A stretch of 5,025 bases of DNA, taken from contig JAJRZO010000383.1 of the NCBI GenBank assembly GCA_024275215.1, forward strand, positions 1 to 5,025, in the 5' to 3' direction. The notes beneath the pieces were generated by a model. That model searched no databases and was not told the DNA's origin. It saw only the letters and a list, made by a program, of their open reading frames with translations. The position numbers were made by a program, and so were the translations under genes. Every line of letters begins with the position of its first letter. Position 1 is the first letter of the stretch. Source of the DNA: Candidatus Zixiibacteriota bacterium (GTDB taxonomy: Bacteria > Zixibacteria > MSB-5A5 > JAABVY01 > JAHJOQ01). Below, piece by piece: positions 1 to 5,025 of the stretch.

Positions 1-249
1 AGCTTTGTTGTCGCGACCGGGAACAGCCTCAAAGTACTCGATCCTGACTGGAATATCGCTTCTCTCAAGCGTCTGCCTGACACCCTTGATAGATCTTTGT
101 GTGGAATTGCGATTATCATCAGAAATGATAATCACACTGGAGCTGTCAGCACAGAGAGCTTCTGACTGAAAGAATGTCAACGTCGCGATGACAGTGAACA
201 GCAATATCATCGCAACAGCTCGAATATCTATAGTATCAACTTTGTACAA
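1..249 (-). CDS. Exported protein, N-terminal part only; possible ABC-type substrate-binding protein
   Basis: This is the first 83 codons of a leftward gene cut by the window edge. The proposed TTG start at 249 has GGAG at 261-264, 11 bases upstream, and gives a signal peptide with a charged n-region (K and R), a hydrophobic core (AVAMILLFTVIATLTFF) and likely cleavage near ALCA/DSS. No lipobox is visible. An in-frame stop at 253-255 blocks any longer start. The alternative ATG at 210 yields 70 codons but lacks a positive n-region and has only a weak GAG upstream; an automatic caller may prefer it. The mature protein begins with a beta-strand-like VIIISDD followed by an amphipathic segment (IKGVRQTLERSDIPVRIEYF). 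That layout resembles the first strand and helix of ABC_sub_bind (PF04392) periplasmic proteins. I am sure it is an exported protein but only moderately inclined to the family, since most of the domain lies outside the window. Confidence 0.7.
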   Translation of the reverse strand, partial: MYKVDTIDIRAVAMILLFTVIATLTFFQSEALCADSSSVIIISDDNRNSTQRSIKGVRQTLERSDIPVRIEYFEAVPGRDNKA

Positions 250-269
250 TATTCAATGTTCTCCAGATG

Positions 270-323
270 TCACACGTGCGAGTTCAAGTAGATTTTTTGC
301 CTTCCAAATGGCATGAGTAGCAT
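270..323 (-). CDS. Possible 17-residue leader peptide ahead of the leftward gene
   Basis: An ATG at 323 lies 7 bases after AAAGGAG (331-337), the strongest Shine-Dalgarno site in the divergent region. It opens a frame of only 17 codons, MLLMPFGRQKIYLNSHV, ending at TGA 270-272. The SD of the leftward gene (261-264) follows at once, and its proposed TTG start is 20 bases past this stop, so re-initiation or coupling is possible. No run of one amino acid suggests classical attenuation. Alternatives are a decayed former start or a chance ORF. Neither other minus-strand frame joins it to the downstream gene without crossing stops. Confidence 0.3.
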   Translation of the reverse strand: MLLMPFGRQKIYLNSHV

Positions 324-330
324 TTATCTA

Positions 331-337
331 CTCCTTT
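331..337 (-). promoter_or_regulatory. Strong ribosome binding site of the 17-codon ORF
   Basis: The minus strand reads AAAGGAG here, followed by a 7-base spacer (TAGATAA) and ATG at 323. This is close to the ideal anti-SD match and spacing, and is better than the sites in front of the three longer genes in the window. It is the main reason for listing the short ORF at all. Confidence 0.5.
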
Positions 338-359
338 CACACGTTATCGACAATTAGCT

Positions 360-381
360 CAATCACTTGAATCAAGGATTG
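360..381. promoter_or_regulatory. Near-perfect inverted repeat, candidate operator
   Basis: The left arm CAATC-A-CTTGA (360-370) and right arm TCAAG-GATTG (372-381) are complementary over 10 base pairs, around a single central A at 371 and with one extra A at 365 in the left arm. The one-base centre argues for a protein-binding DNA site rather than an RNA hairpin. It overlaps the candidate -10 box and expected start of the leftward transcript, where a bound repressor would block it. No regulator gene is visible in the window. Confidence 0.35.
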
Positions 382-386
382 TATCA
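378..386 (-). promoter_or_regulatory. Candidate extended -10 promoter for the leftward gene
   Basis: The minus strand reads TGATACAAT: a TACAAT hexamer (378-383; five of six match TATAAT) with the TGn extension at 384-386. The -35 position about 17 bases upstream (CTCAAA) is poor, as is common for extended -10 promoters. Transcription would start near 371, giving a leader of about 48 bases before the 17-codon ORF. On the other strand a TATCAT hexamer overlaps it at 382-387 but has no acceptable -35. Confidence 0.35.
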
Positions 387-666
387 TCCACTAATTATTT
401 TTTGAGTTCTGCCGATCACCTGAGATACAGGGTTAACAGAATTACTCTGTCTGGAGTACGGTATCAGCCGGACAAGGGTCGGCATGCACTTTTGATCCCG
501 ACTCATCGAGTTGATACCCTCTAAAGTCTATGGTGCTACTGTCGATAAATGTTGCAGATAGAGACAATCTCATGATTTGGTTTAGCAAACAGGAAAAATA
601 CATAGAGAATTTTCATCAATTAGGTGGAAGAAGGTCTCGAAGAACATACTGTCACGTGAAAAGGGC

Positions 667-670
667 GAGG
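667..670 (+). promoter_or_regulatory. Ribosome binding site of the TonB-dependent receptor
   Basis: GAGG lies 8 bases before the ATG at 679, inside GGGCGAGGAA. It fixes the start, which also begins a textbook signal peptide. Confidence 0.6.
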
Positions 671-678
671 AATATACC

Positions 679-3357
679 ATGAAGCTCATAAGAAGTGAAT
701 ACAAGCTGCTGGTTCTTCTGATAGCGCTTGCAGCGTTACTAATTCCATACTCCGCATCAGCCGGCACATCTGGAAAGATAGCGGGGACAATTTACAACGC
801 TGAAACAGGTGAACCTCTTGCAGGTGCAACAGTGACAGTCGAGGAATTCGATATAACCTGTGTTACTGACGCCGATGGCGAGTACTATCTTATTAATGTA
901 CCGGTTGGCAAATACACTCTGATCGCACAATCTCTCGGTTACGAATCTCTTGCCAAACATGAGGTGAGAGTTCTTCTTGACCTGACAACTCCGATCAGTT
1001 TTAAGCTGCTACCCGGAACGATCCAGACCGATCAGGTCGTCAGAGTAATGGCCGACAGGCCGCTGCTGAGAAGAGATCGGACAGCATCAGTCAATGTTGT
1101 CACAAGAGATGAGCTGAGACATCTTCCAAATGCTCTCTCGATCAACGAGATAGTCAACATTACTGCCGGTACGGTCACCGATGCTGATGGCTACCTTCAC
1201 GTACGAGGTGGCAGAGATGGCACGAACAGCTATTACTTCGATGGCATTCCGGTACAGGATCCATTCTATGGCAGTGTGGGGACACGAATAGCGCCGGATG
1301 CGCTCGAAGAGATCGATGTTGTTCCAGGTGGGTTTTCGGCTGAATACGGCGAAGCTCTTTCAAGTGTTATCAGTGCTATGACACAGGAAGGATCAAACAA
1401 GTATCACGGCAAGCTCAGGCTCTATGACGGACTGACAAAAACTTATAATGTCAACACAGGCGAATTCAGCGACCTTCGACGAGTTGGCCGTAACAGTGGA
1501 ATCGGCAATATCGGTGGTCCTGTACCGTACTTGTATGAACAGTACAAGGCGACATTCTTCAGTTCAACGGAAATTAGAGAGCTTGAAGGATACCTGCCGC
1601 ACAATGATGTAAGATCGGTTTCACAGGTGGGCAAATTATCTTTTCAGCCCATACCCAACATGAAAATCAACATGTTCGGCAATTACTACAAGGCAAAGAA
1701 ACACCGGTATGTGCACAGAGATGTCAATGGTCTTTCCTATGATTTTAATCTCGACGGTGCCGGATTGATCAAAACGGAGTCATCCCGCTTCGGCTTTCGC
1801 ATGACACTGACGCCAAGAGCGAATATAGTAATGAATGCAAAATTGAATCATTTTGAAAGCTGGACAAAACTTGCACCGGAGCATCTGTTCGATCTCTACT
1901 GGACTGAATGGCCCGGATACTCGGAAGATGAGAACGGGAATTATAACGGTACTATCGATGATGACAACTATATAGCGAGCGAGGACTATTTCTATTCAGG
2001 ATTTACTGATGGAAGCGATTTCTATCCGGTCTACTCATATAGATTCAATTCATACAAGAGCTTGTCGGGAGACATACTCGTGCAGGCCAACAAGCACCAT
2101 CAGGTTAAAGTTGGTGCTGAGTACAGATTCAACAGACTGAATTGGGACAGCAAACAGTTCTTCAATTCGACACCCTATGGTGAAAAGTATGGTGTCAAGC
2201 CAAGATATGCGGCAGCGTACGTGCAGGATAAGATCGAACTTCAGGAGATGGTGATAAATGCGGGGCTGAGATTCGATTACCTCAATTCCGCCATAGGATA
2301 CTGGGACAACCCGGTTACGAAGAACAACTGGATGACCGCTGAACCGAAATCCCAGATTTCGCCAAGGTTCGGTATGTCACATCCGATATCAGATCATACT
2401 GTGATTCACTTCAATTATGGTCTTTACTTTCAAGTACCGTTGTACTCTTACATGTACACGAACCTGCAGGGAGAGTTGAACTCAGGATTCCCACTTGTCG
2501 GCAATCCTAATCTTGAACCGGAGAAAACAGTCGGTTATGAACTCGGTGTCAACCACACGCTGGATGATAATACCGCACTGAAACTTGTTACATATTACAA
2601 AGATATTTCCAATCTGACGACAACTCAGTTGATTCGCTATCCGGGTGGAACATACGTCGCCTACGATAACGCAGATTACGGTTCGGTCAAGGGGCTGGAC
2701 ATTGTCCTTACAAAGAGAAGAACAAACAATCTGGCTGGGTCAATAAACTACAGCTACATGATCGCCCGTGGAAATGCCTCGTATCCTTATGAAGGATACT
2801 ACGATTACTATACTCAGGATGATCCGCCTGTCGCACCGGTAAGAGAGTATCCACTGGCATTCGATCAGAGACACACGCTCACTGTCAACTTTGATTATCG
2901 CACTCCGCGAAACTACAAAGCAAGGCTGTTCGGGGTCAGAGTTCCAAGTTCTGCTGGTTTGAATGTGCTGTTTAATTACGGCAGCGGGATGCCATACACG
3001 AGAACCGACAACGAAGGCAGAAGGATCGGCCTGCTCAATGAAGGACGCATGCCATCGACAAATACAGTCAGCATGAAACTGAACAAAGATTTCTATCTTG
3101 GCAAGACAAGCGGTTCATTCGTGTCTGTCTTCCTCGAAGTCGAGAATCTTTTCGATCGCAGAAATGTAATAAATGTCTATTCAAACACGGGCAAACCTGA
3201 TAACGACGGGTGGAATCCATCGCTGGCAAATGATCCGGACGGACCGGGACCGCTGACGGCCAGTGATGTTACCCGCGTCAGGCGATTGCTCGCAAGAGAC
3301 CCGCAGAATTTCGATACACCAAGACAGATTCGATGGGGCATAGAGTTGATATTCTAA
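679..3357 (+). CDS. TonB-dependent outer-membrane receptor with carboxypeptidase-regulatory-like N-terminal domain
   Basis: This intact 892-residue protein should form a plugged beta-barrel that imports an unknown substrate using TonB-transmitted energy. Residues 1-28 are a signal peptide (MKLIRSEYK, hydrophobic core, cleavage at SASA/GTSG). Residues 31-112 form a CarboxypepD_reg-like beta-sandwich, with the typical GKIAGTIYNAETGEPLAGA and DGEYYLINVPVGKYTL. The plug spans about 125-238 and includes LHVRGGRDG (173-181), YYFDGIPVQDPF (185-196) and VVPGGFSAEYGEALSSVI (214-231). The barrel fills the rest, with PLAFDQRHTLTVNFDY (725-740) and VENLFDRRN near 820-830, both common in Oar-like receptors. 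The chain ends in WGIELIF, a terminal aromatic suited to BAM-dependent insertion. No clear TonB box is visible; the DQVVRVMADRP stretch (118-128) sits where one is expected. A calcium-loop-like segment (419-430) and a tyrosine-rich loop (702-711) probably face outside. The gene begins 8 bases after GAGG and precedes the partner gene by 22 bases. The family call is secure; the ligand is unknown. Confidence 0.95.
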   Translation: MKLIRSEYKLLVLLIALAALLIPYSASAGTSGKIAGTIYNAETGEPLAGATVTVEEFDITCVTDADGEYYLINVPVGKYTLIAQSLGYESLAKHEVRVLLDLTTPISFKLLPGTIQTDQVVRVMADRPLLRRDRTASVNVVTRDELRHLPNALSINEIVNITAGTVTDADGYLHVRGGRDGTNSYYFDGIPVQDPFYGSVGTRIAPDALEEIDVVPGGFSAEYGEALSSVISAMTQEGSNKYHGKLRLYDGLTKTYNVNTGEFSDLRRVGRNSGIGNIGGPVPYLYEQYKATFFSSTEIRELEGYLPHNDVRSVSQVGKLSFQPIPNMKINMFGNYYKAKKHRYVHRDVNGLSYDFNLDGAGLIKTESSRFGFRMTLTPRANIVMNAKLNHFESWTKLAPEHLFDLYWTEWPGYSEDENGNYNGTIDDDNYIASEDYFYSGFTDGSDFYPVYSYRFNSYKSLSGDILVQANKHHQVKVGAEYRFNRLNWDSKQFFNSTPYGEKYGVKPRYAAAYVQDKIELQEMVINAGLRFDYLNSAIGYWDNPVTKNNWMTAEPKSQISPRFGMSHPISDHTVIHFNYGLYFQVPLYSYMYTNLQGELNSGFPLVGNPNLEPEKTVGYELGVNHTLDDNTALKLVTYYKDISNLTTTQLIRYPGGTYVAYDNADYGSVKGLDIVLTKRRTNNLAGSINYSYMIARGNASYPYEGYYDYYTQDDPPVAPVREYPLAFDQRHTLTVNFDYRTPRNYKARLFGVRVPSSAGLNVLFNYGSGMPYTRTDNEGRRIGLLNEGRMPSTNTVSMKLNKDFYLGKTSGSFVSVFLEVENLFDRRNVINVYSNTGKPDNDGWNPSLANDPDGPGPLTASDVTRVRRLLARDPQNFDTPRQIRWGIELIF

Positions 3358-3367
3358 CCAGTTGTGT

Positions 3368-3371
3368 GGAG
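3368..3371 (+). promoter_or_regulatory. Ribosome binding site of the downstream exported protein
   Basis: GGAG lies 8 bases before the ATG at 3380, within the 22-base gap after the receptor stop. It supports independent initiation inside a shared transcript and confirms the chosen start. No terminator fits in the gap. Confidence 0.65.
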
Positions 3372-3379
3372 TGCAATAT

Positions 3380-5025
3380 ATGTCGAGAATAGCAATTAAG
3401 ATCACGGTTTTGGCGATTGCGATCACATTTGTGGCGGTGCCATTCGCGGTATCACATGCTGTTTCGCTTTCGTCCAATTATCCGCCGGCACCAGTTCAGG
3501 ACAATGTCCTGCATGACAAGGGTAATATACGTGTCACAGTAACAAACTGGGGCGAGATCGGAGGATATTCAATCCGCAGGCCATCAGGTGAATGGCCGAA
3601 AAATTCCGGCCACGAATATCTTGCTGAAATCAAGTACTGGATGGGCGCTGTCACTGAGAACGGTGATACAGTCGTCGTTAATACGGAAGATGATCTAATG
3701 CCGATCCCTTCCCTTGTCTCCGGCAATGAGACTTACGGCATAAGGATGTCAACCATTGATTCGACTTACAATTATGATGTGTCTGATACTACAGGGATGG
3801 GACATGGCAGACCATCATACGGCTGGCAGGTATATGATCCGGAGACCAGACAATGGAGATACAATAGTATCTGGGATCCGATCGCCGGGGAATACTTCGA
3901 TGGTGGTCCTATCGCTCAGCAGGAAAGCCATTTCCGCATGAGCGATGACGCTCTTGGTACAAGCCAGCTCGGCCTTGAGATAACTCACACTGTCTATCAG
4001 TGGAATTTCAGCTACAACGAAGATTATCTGTTCGTTGTGCTGCAAATCACAAACGCAAGTGAGCAGGACTATTCAGATTTCGCATTCGGCCTTTACTGCG
4101 ATTTTGATATCGGTGGTGATGACGGTCACGGCGAAAACGGCAGGCTGGGCGATCTGGTAGCATTCGACGAAGAGCGGAATCTCGCGTGGACATATGATGA
4201 AGATGCGTATGACCCGGGATGGGGGCATGATGTCGAAACAGGCGTCATGGGAACGAAGTATATCGAAACTCCCGACGGGATCGGAATGACATCATTCCGC
4301 ACAGGAGAATGGGTAAGCAAATACACGGATCAGGAGCGATTTGAGTTGATCAACAGCGATCAATTCGATGAGAGTCTCCCTCCGAACGATCAATACTATA
4401 TCCAATGCACACGGGGAATAGATCTTCAGGCGGGCAAGACTGTCAGAGTGGTGTATGCCCTGATTGCGGGTCAGGATTCGGTGCAGCTCAAGAAGAACGC
4501 AGATGTCGCTCAGTGGATCTACGACAACAAATTCGTCGGCCCGGAACCGCCAAGCCAGCCGAAACTTTTTGTCAAGGCAGGCGATGACAAGGCCAGACTC
4601 TGGTGGGATAACTCATCGGAAAACTCAATTGATCCATCGACCGGTGAAATCGATTTTGCCGGATACAAACTCTACAGATCGACTGACTACGGCCTTACAT
4701 GGGGTAAGAAGATCAGGAACGAAGATGGCAGCATCGGGCCGGGGTATGTTCCCATAGCAAAGTATGAAAAACTCGATGTTGATGACATGATTCCGCATAC
4801 ATTCATCGACACCACAACAATAAACGGTTTCGACTACTGGTACTCACTTGTCGCATTCGATGCAGGCGATGAGAATATCGCTTCGCTCGCATCGGCAATC
4901 GGCACGCCCGGTTCCGATCCGAACGCTGTCGAGGTGCGGCCCAAATCGCTCCCTGCCGGATACTATCCGATTGAGAAAACTATATCTCACACTGTTGTAA
5001 ATCAGGGCAGGCTGAGCGATGGAAG
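3380..5025 (+). CDS. Exported protein with fibronectin-III-like region, C-terminus beyond the window
   Basis: The frame is open from ATG 3380 to the right edge: 548 complete codons and no stop. Residues 1-27 are a signal peptide (MSRIAIK, hydrophobic core, SHA/VSL cleavage), with no lipobox. Residues about 45-385 are a large region I cannot assign to a named domain. It is rich in Trp, Tyr, Asp and Gly and looks beta-rich; it contains HFRMSDDALGTSQLGLEITH (184-203), YLFVVLQITNAS (216-227) and an acidic, glycine-rich segment at 241-258 (starting DFDIGGDDGHGENG) that may bind metal. Residues about 388-510 resemble a fibronectin type III domain: PPSQPKLFVKAGDDKARLWW, then FAGYKLYRSTDYG (426-438) and FDYWYSLVAFDAGDEN (484-499). 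Similar hypothetical proteins occur in uncultured FCB-group genomes, often with C-terminal FlgD-like or sorting domains; whether this one has such an end cannot be seen. Its place 22 bases after the receptor suggests a surface or periplasmic partner. No catalytic motif is recognised. The export call is strong; function is unknown. Confidence 0.88.
   Translation, partial: MSRIAIKITVLAIAITFVAVPFAVSHAVSLSSNYPPAPVQDNVLHDKGNIRVTVTNWGEIGGYSIRRPSGEWPKNSGHEYLAEIKYWMGAVTENGDTVVVNTEDDLMPIPSLVSGNETYGIRMSTIDSTYNYDVSDTTGMGHGRPSYGWQVYDPETRQWRYNSIWDPIAGEYFDGGPIAQQESHFRMSDDALGTSQLGLEITHTVYQWNFSYNEDYLFVVLQITNASEQDYSDFAFGLYCDFDIGGDDGHGENGRLGDLVAFDEERNLAWTYDEDAYDPGWGHDVETGVMGTKYIETPDGIGMTSFRTGEWVSKYTDQERFELINSDQFDESLPPNDQYYIQCTRGIDLQAGKTVRVVYALIAGQDSVQLKKNADVAQWIYDNKFVGPEPPSQPKLFVKAGDDKARLWWDNSSENSIDPSTGEIDFAGYKLYRSTDYGLTWGKKIRNEDGSIGPGYVPIAKYEKLDVDDMIPHTFIDTTTINGFDYWYSLVAFDAGDENIASLASAIGTPGSDPNAVEVRPKSLPAGYYPIEKTISHTVVNQGRLSDG

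Larger units (their letters stand above)
250..678. other. Divergent intergenic control region
   Basis: This stretch separates the leftward exported protein from the rightward receptor operon. Its left part carries the leader ORF, extended -10 box and inverted repeat annotated separately. Its right part (about 390-678) contains AT-rich sequence (391-406), short inverted repeats (ACAGA/TCTGT at 436-450; GGTATCAGC/GTTGATACC at 460-468 and 510-518, with one G-U pair) and a 36-codon ORF at 572-682. I could not find a convincing rightward sigma-70 promoter; the best pair, CTGAGA (420-425) and TACTCT (443-448) with 17 bases between, is weak. No Bacteroidota-type TTTG/TAnnTTTG promoter was seen. No terminator or RNA gene is evident. 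Confidence 0.6.

Noticed and set aside
366..376. CTTGA-A-TCAAG considered as an RNA hairpin
   Set aside because: The one-base centre cannot form an RNA loop without opening the stem; it is better explained as part of the DNA inverted repeat at 360-381.
391..406. AT-rich run with TTTTTT considered as a terminator or UP element
   Set aside because: No stem precedes the T run on the plus strand, and no convincing rightward -35 box follows it.
467..494. Hairpin GCCGGAC-AAGG-GTCGGC followed by a TTTT run, considered as a terminator
   Set aside because: The stem needs a bulge, the four T's come several bases after it, and no gene ends upstream on the plus strand for it to terminate.
582..767. 61-codon minus-strand ORF across the receptor start
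   Set aside because: It lies antisense to the receptor signal peptide and its SD, has no protein-like features and no convincing ribosome binding site.
3358..3379. Possible terminator between the receptor and the downstream gene
   Set aside because: The 22-base gap has no inverted repeat or T run and is mostly taken up by the ribosome binding site of the second gene.
3181..3477. 98-codon minus-strand ORF spanning the receptor end and the next gene's start
   Set aside because: It is antisense to two well-supported genes, crosses their junction, and its translation has no domain or signal features.
4464..4757. 97-codon plus-strand ORF within the second exported protein
   Set aside because: It is an alternative frame of a clearly coding region (signal peptide and fibronectin-III-like sequence in the main frame); its Arg/Ser/Thr-rich translation is typical of a shadow frame.

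Overview
The window reads as a chromosomal fragment of a Gram-negative bacterium with an outer membrane, most likely from the FCB (Fibrobacterota-Chlorobiota-Bacteroidota) superphylum or one of its uncultured neighbours such as Zixibacteria, Marinimicrobia or Latescibacteria. The reasons are a TonB-dependent receptor with an N-terminal carboxypeptidase-regulatory-like domain, a following exported protein ending in a fibronectin-III-like region, moderate GC content, and clear Shine-Dalgarno sites (GAGG, GGAG), which argue against a typical Bacteroidota genome. The lineage is an inference from protein style; no marker gene is present.

Layout. Positions 1-249 (minus strand, cut by the left edge) hold the N-terminus of an exported protein whose mature start looks like an ABC-type periplasmic substrate-binding protein. 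Positions 250-678 are a divergent control region. It contains a 17-codon leader-like ORF with a very good ribosome binding site (minus strand, 270-323), an extended -10 box for the leftward gene, a near-perfect 22-bp inverted repeat touching that box (360-381), and a possible 36-codon upstream ORF that overlaps the receptor start by ATGA (572-682). Positions 679-3357 encode an intact 892-residue TonB-dependent outer-membrane receptor. After 22 bases, a second exported protein starts at 3380 and runs off the right edge (at least 548 residues). It has a long central region I cannot assign, followed by a fibronectin-III-like region.

How the genes may work together. The receptor and the downstream protein are closely spaced, co-directional and each has its own SD, so they are probably co-transcribed. 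A TonB-dependent receptor followed by an exported non-enzymatic partner resembles the SusC/SusD arrangement, but the partner shows no SusD-like features. The leftward gene could be a periplasmic binding protein sharing the control region. The substrate of the receptor cannot be told from the sequence. No RNA gene, mobile element or CRISPR array was seen.
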